From: Bacteroidales bacterium
Lineage (GTDB): Bacteria > Bacteroidota > Bacteroidia > Bacteroidales > FEN-979
Direction: 5' to 3'
DNA length: 64,000 bases
Assembly: GCA_023231005.1 (NCBI GenBank)
Contig: JALNWG010000010.1
Coordinates: 1 to 64,000, forward strand
The translations under genes were made by a program, and so were the position numbers. Positions 45,945-54,488 of this stretch are shown here, piece after piece (positions within the stretch are counted from its first letter, which is position 1; each line of letters opens with the position of its first letter). Under the pieces are notes generated by a model. The model was not told the origin of the DNA and did not search any database. It worked only from the letters and a program-made list of their open reading frames with translations.

Positions 45945-46961
45945 ATGAAAAATCATTCAAAAGTAAGAAAAATAGGGAATCTGGCGCTTCAAATCCTCAT
46001 TATTGCGGGTACTTATGGATTTATATATAAACAAGTATTTTTAAAAGGGGATTTCCCGAAAATTATAAATACGCTTAAAGAAGATTTTTCACAGACCGGT
46101 TTTGCCTCTGGGCTTGTCGTTGTGTTACTTCTCATGTTGGTAAACTGGGGGCTGGAGTCCTCTAAATGGAAATTTTTAATCAGTAAAGTTGAAAGGGTTT
46201 CCTTTCTGAAATCTGTGCAAGCAGTACTTGCTGGAATTTGTATCAGTTCATTTACACCAAACAGGGTTGGAGAGTTTTTTGGGAGGGTTTTCATGCTGCG
46301 AATGAGAAGCCGGATTGAAGGAATCCTCATCACAATTATTGGTAGTATGGGGCAGCTTCTTATTACTGTGCTGGCAGGTAGTATTGCCTGGCTTATTTTT
46401 ATCCCTCAATATTTTCCGGCATCTCCGTTTGCTTCCGGATATTTTTATTATGCCCAGATTTCTCTTGTATTTGTCTTGGATTTATTATTGCTCATGCTTT
46501 TTTTCAATGTTTCTTTTTTAACGTCTCTCAAAGAAAGAATCCTGAAAAATGGATTGAAAAAGCTTCGAAGGTTTTTCAGAGTTTTTACTTTTTATCATAA
46601 TAAAGAGATAGCTACGGTACTTTTATTTAGTTTCCTAAGATACCTGGTTTTTTCTACTCAATTTTATCTCTTGCTTAGATTGTTTAGTGTGCCTGTGGAC
46701 TTTTTTGATGCTCAGATTCTTATCGCCATCATCTATTTCATTATGGCTGTGATCCCCACAATCGCTTTAACCGAATTAGGGATCAGGGGTTCGGTTTCGA
46801 TTTATATATTTGGTCTCTATGTAGCTCACACCAACATCGTAAGTAATAATTATGATCTTGGTGTCCTGGCTGCTACTACCCTACTTTGGGTGATCAATCT
46901 TGGAATTCCGGCTGTATTGGGTTCTGTTTTTATTTTCCGGTTACAATTTTTTAGAAAATAA
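45945..46961 (+). CDS. Flippase-like membrane protein (LPG synthase TM / AglD type)
   Basis: A 338-residue polytopic membrane protein. Start set at ATG 45945 (MKNHSKVRKIGNLAL), as earlier in-frame codons overlap ruvC. It has about eight membrane segments and the family motif ISSFTPNRVGEFFGRVFML, with LTELGIRGSVSIYIFG near the C-terminus. Relatives are the membrane domain of MprF and archaeal AglD; many sit beside glycosyltransferases and are thought to move lipids or lipid-linked sugars. It precedes a GT2 gene by 18 bases, an operon. Confidence 0.85.
   Translation: MKNHSKVRKIGNLALQILIIAGTYGFIYKQVFLKGDFPKIINTLKEDFSQTGFASGLVVVLLLMLVNWGLESSKWKFLISKVERVSFLKSVQAVLAGICISSFTPNRVGEFFGRVFMLRMRSRIEGILITIIGSMGQLLITVLAGSIAWLIFIPQYFPASPFASGYFYYAQISLVFVLDLLLLMLFFNVSFLTSLKERILKNGLKKLRRFFRVFTFYHNKEIATVLLFSFLRYLVFSTQFYLLLRLFSVPVDFFDAQILIAIIYFIMAVIPTIALTELGIRGSVSIYIFGLYVAHTNIVSNNYDLGVLAATTLLWVINLGIPAVLGSVFIFRLQFFRK
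45958..45965 (-). promoter_or_regulatory. ruvC promoter -7 box
   Basis: TACTTTTG on the minus strand, 24 bases before the ruvC start and inside the first codons of the divergent gene. No close -33 element is seen. Confidence 0.4.
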
Positions 46962-46979
46962 GGGAAAGGATTTCAAAAA

Positions 46980-48176
46980 ATGACAGATCTCGAAGTAATA
47001 GTTTGTTTGATTTTATTCATCATATTGGCCGGATATGGATTCATCATTCTTTACTTTACAACAGGCCTGTTTAAGTTAGATCATGCCAGTAAAACAACTG
47101 CAAAAAATCCATCTCAGGAATTTAAAACTCTTGTTACTATCATTGTTCCGGTGCGGAATGAAGTAAAACACATTTTTAGGATTCTGGAGGAATTTCGTCT
47201 TCAGGATTATCCTTCAGAACTATTTGAAGTCATTGTTACGGATGATTTTTCGGAAGATAATACCCTCGCTTTTATCAAACGGTTTGTAGATTTGTTTCCA
47301 GAATTTCCTTTAAAATTAATAACCGGTAAATCGTTGGAATCCCTTGAATATGGGAAAAAATCAGCGATTGAAAGGGCTCAAAGGGAAGCGAAGGGAGAAC
47401 TGATTGTCTGTTCGGATGCTGACACAATTCGTCAATCTCAATGGATTTCCAGTATTGTGAGGGAATATGAACAGAGTAAGAGTCAAATGATCTTGGCCCC
47501 GGTTTCATTTCGGGACGAAAAATCGGTTTTTCAAAAAATACAATCGTTGGAATTCATGGGAATCATGGCTGTTACGGCTGGTTCTGCGGCCATCGGGAAA
47601 CCCGTCATGGCCAATGGGGCAAACCTCTCTTATACAAAAAAATCTTTTCAGGAAATCGGAGGATTCAAAGACAACCTTCAATATGCCTCCGGTGATGATC
47701 AATTTCTTATGTCCTCCATTTCGAAAAAATTTGGAAGATCCGCAATCGGGTTTTTATATCAGCGTCAGGCTATCGTTCAAACATGGCCGGAAGATTCTTT
47801 AAAAAGTTTTTTTCAGCAACGGATACGGTGGATTTCAAAAGGGAAAGGATATCGGGATCCATTGATAATAGGGGTGGCAATGGTTACCTATATGGTCCAT
47901 TTTTCTCTTTTAGCCGGGATGGTTTTTGGGTTTTTCTCGTCCTCGTTATTTTTTATTTCCTTTTTCTTGTGGATAGGAAAAATATTGATTGATTATCCTG
48001 GAGTCTATATCATGGCCCGGTTTTTCAACAAAAAAGAGATGTTGGGGTACTATTTTATTGCCCAGGTTTTTCAGCTTTTTTATGTGGTTTTTATCGGGGC
48101 TTTGGGATTGGTATTACCTTACCGTTGGAAGGGGAGGGAGAGAAACGCCTCCGCAAGAGTAAGATCGTCGGGGTGA
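46980..48176 (+). CDS. Family 2 glycosyltransferase, membrane-bound
   Basis: A 398-residue processive-type GT2. An N-terminal membrane segment precedes the catalytic domain: TIIVPVRNEV, VTDDFSEDNTL, the metal-binding DAD in VCSDADTIR, GDDQFLM, and the QxxRW-type QQRIRWISKGKGY. Three or four membrane segments end the protein. It probably adds sugars to a lipid or polymer at the inner membrane with the flippase-like partner upstream. Its last 58 bases overlap the 3' end of the convergent ispD. Confidence 0.92.
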   Translation: MTDLEVIVCLILFIILAGYGFIILYFTTGLFKLDHASKTTAKNPSQEFKTLVTIIVPVRNEVKHIFRILEEFRLQDYPSELFEVIVTDDFSEDNTLAFIKRFVDLFPEFPLKLITGKSLESLEYGKKSAIERAQREAKGELIVCSDADTIRQSQWISSIVREYEQSKSQMILAPVSFRDEKSVFQKIQSLEFMGIMAVTAGSAAIGKPVMANGANLSYTKKSFQEIGGFKDNLQYASGDDQFLMSSISKKFGRSAIGFLYQRQAIVQTWPEDSLKSFFQQRIRWISKGKGYRDPLIIGVAMVTYMVHFSLLAGMVFGFFSSSLFFISFFLWIGKILIDYPGVYIMARFFNKKEMLGYYFIAQVFQLFYVVFIGALGLVLPYRWKGRERNASARVRSSG

Positions 48177-48796
48177 GTTATTTTCAGATTTAAAGATTCT
48201 CCGGGTATTAAGTGAATTGTTTCACCCAAGGTCTCAAGAACGCTGGCATCATCGGTGAATGCATCCGAATAAGGATTCAAATATGCTTTTTTTATAATGG
48301 CGGCGTTAAAAACCTGAGGTGTTTGAATGATGCAGTAATTCATTCTGTTCACTGGCCGGTTTTTCAGTTTGGTAATCCTTCTCATTGAATCATGAATGGG
48401 AATCATGGGAATACAATTTCCATTTATTTCTGCCGCCTCAAATACTTTTCGAATCAGAGTTGGAGAGATCAGGGGACGAACCCCATCGTGAATCGCAACC
48501 ATTCCTTCAGACGAAATTTTTTCCAATCCGTTTTTAACAGAGTGGAACCGGGTTTCTCCTCCGGCAACGAGCCGATGCGGAAAAGTAAAGGAAAACCGGG
48601 AGCATAAATCTTTCCAGGTTTTAAACTGGTCCTTGGGTAAAACAATCACAGGGATCAAGTCTGTGAAGGCTTGATTAAATGCCTCAATACAATACATCAA
48701 CACGGGCTTCCCTGCCAACAGCAAAAATTGTTTGGGGACTTCTGCTTTCATCCGGTTCCCGATGCCACCTGCGACGATAATGGCCGACTTTTTCAA
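48119..48796 (-). CDS. ispD: 2-C-methyl-D-erythritol 4-phosphate cytidylyltransferase
   Basis: A 225-residue enzyme of the non-mevalonate isoprenoid pathway that forms CDP-ME from CTP and MEP. The nucleotide-binding motif is AIIVAGGIGNRMKAEVPKQF, with IHDGVRPLISP in the middle and KITHPDDLTLAEAFL at the end. The length is standard. The 3' end overlaps the convergent GT2 gene by 58 bases. It follows queA by 15 bases, likely an operon. Confidence 0.95.
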   Translation of the reverse strand: MKKSAIIVAGGIGNRMKAEVPKQFLLLAGKPVLMYCIEAFNQAFTDLIPVIVLPKDQFKTWKDLCSRFSFTFPHRLVAGGETRFHSVKNGLEKISSEGMVAIHDGVRPLISPTLIRKVFEAAEINGNCIPMIPIHDSMRRITKLKNRPVNRMNYCIIQTPQVFNAAIIKKAYLNPYSDAFTDDASVLETLGETIHLIPGESLNLKITHPDDLTLAEAFLSLPFQR

Positions 48797-48811
48797 TAAA
48801 CGAAAGTTGAA

Positions 48812-49861
48812 TTAAAGAATCAACATTGGGTAGCCATAAGTAAAGAACTTATATTTCTTATCAACGGCAACTTCATAGGCTTTCATCAGAAGATCATAAC
48901 CAGCAAAGGCTGCCACCATCATCATCATGGGGGACTGGGGAAGATGCAGGTTGGTGATCATAGCATTAGCAATGCTGAATTCATAAGGAGGAAAAATAAA
49001 TTTATTGGTCCATCCACGATAGGGTTTCAGATTACCGGCAATGGTAACAGAAGATTCGATTGTTTTCATGGAAGTAGTGCCCACAGCAACAATCCTTCTT
49101 TTGTCGGCCATTGCCCGGTTGACAATTTCAGCTGTTTCCGGTTCAATGATGGCCTCTTCCGAGTCCATTTTATGTTTGGTAAGATCTTCAACATCAATGG
49201 TGCGAAAATTTCCCAATCCTACATGGAGGGTAATTTCAGCAAAGGAAACACCCTGTAATTCGAGCCGTTTGATGATTTCCCTGCTAAAATGAAGCCCTGC
49301 AGTAGGGGCAGCGACAGCTCCCTCATGTTTTGCAAAAATGGTTTGATAGCGTTCATCATCTTCGGGCGTGGCCTGGCGGTTATGAATCTTGGGAAGAGGC
49401 GTTTGCCCTAATTGCTGAATGGTTTTTTTAAATTCATCATAAGTACCATCGAACAAAAACCGGATGGTTCTCCCACGGGATGTTGTGTTATCGATCACCT
49501 CAGCCACCAGAGAATCATCATCGCCGAAATAAAGCTTATTGCCAATCCTGATTTTTCGTGCCGGATCAACAAGAACATCCCAAAGGCGCGATTCGCGATT
49601 TAATTCACGAAGTAAAAAAACTTCGATTTTTGCACCGGTTTTTTCCTTCTCGCCGTAAAGTCTCGCTGGGAAGACTTTGGTATTATTAATGATAAAGACA
49701 TCTCCTTCGCCAAAATAAGTAAGGATATCTTTAAAAGAGCCATGTTCAATGGTTTGTGTTTTACGATCAAGGATCATCATCGGAACATCATCCCGCTGTT
49801 TTGAAGGATGACTGGCGATCAAATCGGGGGGTAAATGGAAGCGGAACTGGGATAATTTCAT
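48812..49861 (-). CDS. queA: tRNA preQ1(34) S-adenosylmethionine ribosyltransferase-isomerase
   Basis: A 349-residue QueA, which moves the ribose of SAM onto preQ1 in tRNA during queuosine synthesis. Start set at ATG 49859-49861 (MKLSQFRFHLPPDLIASHPS), the typical N-terminus. Signatures include VFPARLYGEKEKTGAKIEVFLL, EGAVAAPTAGLHFS and FIFPPYEF. It has a good upstream promoter (TTG, 20 bases, TACCTTTG). Confidence 0.96.
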   Translation of the reverse strand: MKLSQFRFHLPPDLIASHPSKQRDDVPMMILDRKTQTIEHGSFKDILTYFGEGDVFIINNTKVFPARLYGEKEKTGAKIEVFLLRELNRESRLWDVLVDPARKIRIGNKLYFGDDDSLVAEVIDNTTSRGRTIRFLFDGTYDEFKKTIQQLGQTPLPKIHNRQATPEDDERYQTIFAKHEGAVAAPTAGLHFSREIIKRLELQGVSFAEITLHVGLGNFRTIDVEDLTKHKMDSEEAIIEPETAEIVNRAMADKRRIVAVGTTSMKTIESSVTIAGNLKPYRGWTNKFIFPPYEFSIANAMITNLHLPQSPMMMMVAAFAGYDLLMKAYEVAVDKKYKFFTYGYPMLIL

Positions 49862-49887
49862 GAGTTTTGGCCTGTTAAAAAGGCCGG

Positions 49888-49918
49888 CAAAGGTAATGCT
49901 TTTTTTACCAAAAGTCAA
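49888..49918 (-). promoter_or_regulatory. queA-ispD promoter
   Basis: On the minus strand TTG (49918-49916), 20-base spacer, TACCTTTG (49895-49888), 27 bases before the queA ATG. Strong match. It sits at the very 3' end of the HAD gene. Confidence 0.65.
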
Positions 49919-49922
49919 GAAA

Positions 49923-50585
49923 TCAAGTTAATGAATCTGAAAAAAGATCAAGAATATCTTCTCCATCGTGGATTTTCAAATGATGCACAACCATCCCACA
50001 TCCAATGGCACCTTCAATATTCTCGATGGAATCATCGATAAACAAAGTTTCACGAGCATTTAGCCTGCTTTGCCTGAGAACGTACTCAAACACCGCTTTG
50101 CCAGGTTTCTGAAGATGAATCTGAAATGAAAAATAGGCTTTTTCAATCCAGGAATTAAAATCGGGATACCCTGATTGCTTCTGAAAATCATGAAGATATT
50201 GACGGTAATGAATCTCATTGGAATTGCTGAGGATGAAAACCCGAAAATCCCGAACTAATTTTTCAAGTAACCGGATCCGTGCCAGAGGAATCGGAAGTAA
50301 CATGGCATTCCATGCCTGATCGATTTGTTCATCATTCACCGGTGCAATGAATTGTTTTTTTAAAATATTCCTGAACTCTTGAGATGTCATATCACCCCGT
50401 TCATATTTTCGAAGCAGATCATCTGAACTTGAAATGGAATTAGAAGGTACAAAAGTACGCATCCCAAATTCCTTGAATTTAGCATCTGTACGCTTCATGT
50501 CAAGATCACAGATTACACCTCCAAAATCAAAAACCAGGTTTTTAATGGATTCCGGATTTGGAAGATCTGGTATGGAGAGACGCAT
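49923..50585 (-). CDS. HAD superfamily hydrolase
   Basis: A 220-residue cytoplasmic HAD hydrolase with a helical cap between motifs I and II. Motif I is VFDFGGVICDLD (residues near 18-30), motif II LSNSNEIHY, motif III lysine near KPGKAVFEYVL, motif IV FIDDSIENIEGA. This is the YihX/epoxide-hydrolase N-terminal type, mostly sugar-phosphate or nucleotide phosphatases. Substrate unknown. Confidence 0.9.
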   Translation of the reverse strand: MRLSIPDLPNPESIKNLVFDFGGVICDLDMKRTDAKFKEFGMRTFVPSNSISSSDDLLRKYERGDMTSQEFRNILKKQFIAPVNDEQIDQAWNAMLLPIPLARIRLLEKLVRDFRVFILSNSNEIHYRQYLHDFQKQSGYPDFNSWIEKAYFSFQIHLQKPGKAVFEYVLRQSRLNARETLFIDDSIENIEGAIGCGMVVHHLKIHDGEDILDLFSDSLT

Positions 50586-50614
50586 TGAGAAAAGGTTATG
50601 AAAACATAATACGC

Positions 50615-50645
50615 TTGCAAAAATCGTAATAAATATCTACTTTTG
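50615..50645 (+). promoter_or_regulatory. tRNA promoter
   Basis: TTG (50615-50617), 20-base spacer, TACTTTTG (50638-50645), then the tRNA 47 bases downstream. Very good match to the Bacteroidota pattern. Confidence 0.7.
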
Positions 50646-50692
50646 TCCGCTTAAATTTCAATTTTTATTGTCAATTGCCAATTAAAATTGAA

Positions 50693-50766
50693 GGGCCCAT
50701 AGCTCAGTTGGTTAGAGCAGTAGACTCATAATCTATTGGTCCCAGGTTCAAGTCCTGGTGGGCCCA
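50693..50766 (+). tRNA. tRNA with CAU anticodon, probably elongator Met
   Basis: A 74-base cloverleaf. The acceptor stem GGGCCCA pairs with TGGGCCC (50759-50765), discriminator A at 50766. The D-arm has GCTC..GAGC, the anticodon loop is CTCATAA (anticodon CAT), and the T-arm is CCAGG-TTCAAGT-CCTGG. CCA is not encoded. A paired first base and lack of three G-C pairs in the anticodon stem speak against initiator tRNA. Ile2 with lysidine is the other possibility. Confidence 0.93.
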
Positions 50767-50780
50767 CTTCCTATCTCATC

Positions 50781-52712
50781 TCACTTCTTTTTTCCTGAAA
50801 AATAATAACGATAGTCAAATACAAGCCGGATACCCGCATACCAGATGGTCCGCGTTTCCGGTAACGCATAATCTTTGCCATCAGTTATCGCGATGGTAGA
50901 TCGTTTTCCTGGTATATCAAACCCTCCATGCAACTGAAATAGCAGGCTCCCGGTCTGTCGTGAAGAATAGGTACGGAAGGGGCGGTATTCCACAATCGGG
51001 AATTCAAACCTGGTTGAATACATCGAATAGTACCCTTCTACAGGGCCACCTTGCTCGTTAATGGCATCTTGAATGGTCACAAGGTATCTGTCCGGTCCTC
51101 TTCCCGTTCCATACATACTGACAGCTACCTCTCTTCCCAGCACAAACTGGAATCTTCCAATAGGGGTCGGCAAACCCGTTTGCCAGGGAATCAAACCTCC
51201 ATTTCCCGCTGTAGTGATTACCTTCTGCATGGTATTTGGTGATGTCAACGCTAAAATAGGCGCTAAAATCACCAAGTCGCCGGGAATCAGAAAGAAAGGT
51301 AATCTTAAACGGACATAATAAGCATCACGGCTTGGAATAGCAGCAGCAAAATCGCCGAAACTTTGCATAATGGGCTCGTCATTGTAATCATATCTCATGG
51401 TGGAGCCTAAATCAATACGGGCACCAAGATCAAGAAAGACCAGTCCATCGCCTGATTCGTTCAAAACCCCTTCCATTCCCAATCCAAAACGCAGGCCAAG
51501 TTCCAACCCCGAGCTGAAACCGTTGTATGTTTGATAGTTAAAAAAGCCCCCATCTAAATAATTGAGGCTGGTTGCTGCACTAAGGCCAACAAAAGGACCT
51601 ATTTCTGCACGGAATCTTGGTAGTTCTCCCAACCCTGCTATCAAACCTGGAATTGGGGTTGCCATCAATACGGTATCACATAAAATCATCATTTTAGCAT
51701 CAATCGGATGTATGGGCATCACTACAGCTTTGCTTACGTTGAATGTATCCGGTGTTGCAGGGAAAAGATCAACAGGAACAGCATCCACCAAGATCTTCCC
51801 GCTGGCTGCATCCAAAAGTTGCTCCAGACTCGTACGGACCGCTCTGGATGTCCATCCAATATCCTCTTCCCGCATCGTGGCATCTCCCATTAATACCATT
51901 TCTTTACCCTGCCAGGTAGTTACATTCAACCCTGCTTCATTGTAATAATCATGAGTTCCTTTACGTTTTGCGGCATCACCCCAAATTCCAGCTACATGCC
52001 CAGATGTAAAACTATCCTCAAGAAAATGAGCTGCAAATGCTTCATCGGCCAGAGCCGATAGTGCCAATGCTGAGCGCTGCTCGGGTGTTAGGCTTTTAGA
52101 ATTTAGCCGGGAGGCTTTTGACAGAGCGCTCATGTGATACCAGGTATAGGTGCCAATGGTATTGATTTCCGTTCCTTCTTTATAGCACAATGAAAAAAAA
52201 GCTTCAGGTTTGGTATTTACGGCTGGTAGCGCCAGCATGAAGTGGCCATTGTTTTTACCACCCCTGGTAACATACTCCGGATCAGCACGAAGCAGCTTGA
52301 TATCCGAATCTCTCATCTCACTGATACGTTCACTGCGATTGTGCGCATTGTCGAGTCCAAATTGGAGCTTTGCCGCTATAGCTGTGACATCTAGTATCCA
52401 ATCGGATTGGAGAACAATATTGGTCATATCTGCAGATGAAACAGCGTGATCTCCTGCTATTGCACACCAGGTCGCATAATCGATACACTGGGGTTTTAAG
52501 CCTTGTTCCAACTCAATGACCTCTATGCATAATCTTGATTCATAACCTTTTCTGGCTGAAGCCCAAATCTGGTCAAGGATTGCACGACGGTTGGGATCAA
52601 GTTTCGTGATGGCAGCCATCATTATTTCCCTATGCTCGGGAAAAACCCAAGCTGATGCATGCATAGCAAAGCAGCAAATCATTAGTAAGGGCAGAAAGAT
52701 TTTTGTTCTCAT
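50781..52712 (-). CDS. Zinc phospholipase C / P1-nuclease-like enzyme fused to a beta-barrel-like domain
   Basis: A 643-residue protein. Start at ATG 52710-52712 gives a signal peptide ending ASA before W22. A mature N-terminal Trp is a zinc ligand in the phospholipase C / S1-P1 nuclease family. H28, D88/H89 and the block AHFLEDSFTSGHVAG follow, where H229, D233 and H239 keep the H-x3-D-x5-H spacing of the B. cereus enzyme; H254 lies where the next ligand is expected. The second half (about 375-643) has repeated amphipathic strands (SGLELGLRFGLGM, YYVRLRLPFF, SLLFQLHGGFD) and ends RYYFSGKKK, like an outer-membrane barrel. Substrate (lipid or nucleic acid) unknown. Confidence 0.7.
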   Translation of the reverse strand: MRTKIFLPLLMICCFAMHASAWVFPEHREIMMAAITKLDPNRRAILDQIWASARKGYESRLCIEVIELEQGLKPQCIDYATWCAIAGDHAVSSADMTNIVLQSDWILDVTAIAAKLQFGLDNAHNRSERISEMRDSDIKLLRADPEYVTRGGKNNGHFMLALPAVNTKPEAFFSLCYKEGTEINTIGTYTWYHMSALSKASRLNSKSLTPEQRSALALSALADEAFAAHFLEDSFTSGHVAGIWGDAAKRKGTHDYYNEAGLNVTTWQGKEMVLMGDATMREEDIGWTSRAVRTSLEQLLDAASGKILVDAVPVDLFPATPDTFNVSKAVVMPIHPIDAKMMILCDTVLMATPIPGLIAGLGELPRFRAEIGPFVGLSAATSLNYLDGGFFNYQTYNGFSSGLELGLRFGLGMEGVLNESGDGLVFLDLGARIDLGSTMRYDYNDEPIMQSFGDFAAAIPSRDAYYVRLRLPFFLIPGDLVILAPILALTSPNTMQKVITTAGNGGLIPWQTGLPTPIGRFQFVLGREVAVSMYGTGRGPDRYLVTIQDAINEQGGPVEGYYSMYSTRFEFPIVEYRPFRTYSSRQTGSLLFQLHGGFDIPGKRSTIAITDGKDYALPETRTIWYAGIRLVFDYRYYFSGKKK

Positions 52713-52735
52713 GTGAAGTATGCTTATGTCCAATA

Positions 52736-53014
52736 TTATTTCAAATAGTTTTTATCTTTTTTCGAAAAATTGAATTTTAATGATATCCCGGCAGTTACTG
52801 TACCATAATATGTACGGTAATATTCAATATTGGTTTCTGCAAAAGGGAACGAGAGCGCATGATAATAACCCAAACCTACTTCACCGAAGTTCTCTTTGCG
52901 GTATTTTTTCTTATTGTTTTTTGAATAGATGTACTCCGTAGCGTTTGGTTTACATCCGCTTAGTAAAATAATGACAACTGCTAATAATGAAAAGGGAAAG
53001 AAATTTCGTTTCAT
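52736..53014 (-). CDS. Small lipoprotein
   Basis: A 92-residue predicted lipoprotein (MKRNFFPFSLLAVVIILLSGC, cysteine 21). The rest is Tyr- and Lys-rich, with strand-like YYRTYYGTVTAGISLKFNFS at the end. No known family recognised. It ends 23 bases before the phospholipase-barrel gene on the same strand, so it may be a partner on the cell surface. Confidence 0.65.
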   Translation of the reverse strand: MKRNFFPFSLLAVVIILLSGCKPNATEYIYSKNNKKKYRKENFGEVGLGYYHALSFPFAETNIEYYRTYYGTVTAGISLKFNFSKKDKNYLK

Positions 53015-53057
53015 CCAATCATTTGAATTGAACGCGTAATATTACAGTAAAATTGAA

Positions 53058-53065
53058 TAGTTTTG
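53058..53065 (+). promoter_or_regulatory. Promoter -7 box of the secreted HAD gene
   Basis: TAGTTTTG, 55 bases before the ATG at 53120. No well-spaced -33 element. Confidence 0.4.
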
Positions 53066-53119
53066 CAATAGTTAATGTTAACAAATTTAGGATATTTTCA
53101 GGATAATTATTCAACACAG

Positions 53120-54394
53120 ATGAAAAAGAAGATCTTGTCGCTCCCACTTTTATTAGGGATACTTTTTGTAACCCTTTCCTTCAATAATCCAAAAACCGAA
53201 AATGCACTCAAGAATTCTCTGGACAGATTGAACTGGTCCGAAAGAAACTATTCAACTCTTAACCAGATGATCAACGAATATGGAATCGGGGGAAAATATC
53301 ATGAGGAGGGCAAAACCCCATATATTGTTTTGGACTGGGATCAAACATGTGCCCATTTTGATGTTGAAGAGGCGTTGATGCGATATCAGTTGTTCAACCT
53401 TCACTTTAAAATGACAAAAGATCAATTCAAAAACATTCTCAAAGACACCATCAACGGAGTTTTCCAACTTTCGGAAAATTTCAATAAAATCAATCTTTCC
53501 GATTTGAATTCAGATCTGATCACAGAATATAATTTTCTTCAAGATAATTACGTGGGATTTCATGGGAAAATGGCCTTGGATGAAATCATGTCGACCCCCC
53601 AGTACAAGGACTTTATCGTCAAATTTCTTTTTCTGGCAGATGGATATTTCGATACGCCCGGTATTGGTATGGATCATATTTTTCTTTGGGAGCTTTATTT
53701 ATTTACAGGATTTTCTATTGATGAAGTAAAATCCATGGCAAAAGAGGCTGTTTCTTTTGAACTGGCTAACCAGATCGGAAAACAGACGTTGCATTCACCA
53801 TCTGGTTTAAAAACGCGTACAGGTGACATAACCTGTTCCTTTAATTCCGGCTTGCGCGTTTTTTCGGAAATGCAGGATCTGATTTCTACTTGCAGAGGGC
53901 ATGGCATTGATGCATATATCGTTTCTGCAAGTTATAAACCCGTCGTTGAGGTTTTTTCAGGGATTGGGAACTTCGGATATAATTTTGAACCGGATCATGT
54001 AATTGGCATGGAACTTGAAATTGGTGCCGATGGAAAAATTTTACCTGAATATAAAAAAGGGTGGATAAAAACGTTCGGACAGGGAAAAGTTGAAGCCATT
54101 AATAAGAAAATAAAATCTCTTCCAGGCAAAAATCACGATCCGTTGTTTGCAGCCGGCGACAGCGATGGCGATATAGAGATGCTTACTAAATTTCCGGGAA
54201 TGAAATTAGCATTGATTTGGAACAGGGTCAAAGGAGGTGAAATTGGCAAACTTTGTAAAAGGGCTGTTGACGAAATGGAAATTCCTAATCCCAGATTTAT
54301 CTTGCAGGGACGCAATGAAAACATCGGAATGGCCATTCCAAGTTCTGAAACCATTCTTCTTGGAAAGACACAACCCGAATTACTCCATCAGTAA
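53120..54394 (+). CDS. Secreted HAD-family phosphatase
   Basis: A 424-residue HAD phosphatase with a signal peptide (start ATG 53120, KKKILSLPLLLGILFVTLS). Motif I is VLDWDQTCAHFDVEEALMRY, with both aspartates; motif IV is AAGDSDGDIEML; a serine-type motif II is in YIVSASYKPV. The long helical cap (about 90-250) is like that of phosphorylcholine phosphatase-type enzymes. Periplasmic location and the phosphate genes downstream suggest Pi scavenging from phosphoesters, but the substrate cannot be read. Confidence 0.82.
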   Translation: MKKKILSLPLLLGILFVTLSFNNPKTENALKNSLDRLNWSERNYSTLNQMINEYGIGGKYHEEGKTPYIVLDWDQTCAHFDVEEALMRYQLFNLHFKMTKDQFKNILKDTINGVFQLSENFNKINLSDLNSDLITEYNFLQDNYVGFHGKMALDEIMSTPQYKDFIVKFLFLADGYFDTPGIGMDHIFLWELYLFTGFSIDEVKSMAKEAVSFELANQIGKQTLHSPSGLKTRTGDITCSFNSGLRVFSEMQDLISTCRGHGIDAYIVSASYKPVVEVFSGIGNFGYNFEPDHVIGMELEIGADGKILPEYKKGWIKTFGQGKVEAINKKIKSLPGKNHDPLFAAGDSDGDIEMLTKFPGMKLALIWNRVKGGEIGKLCKRAVDEMEIPNPRFILQGRNENIGMAIPSSETILLGKTQPELLHQ

Positions 54395-54488
54395 AGACAG
54401 ATCCTTCATACGGCCACCAATATAACCATTCTTGAGTTATTTGTATATTCGCGTAGGTATTTCTACTTTTCTTAATTTTTGAAACAGC

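Noticed and set aside
50693..50766. Initiator tRNA-Met
   Set aside because: The first acceptor pair is a normal G-C and the anticodon stem lacks the three consecutive G-C pairs of initiators.
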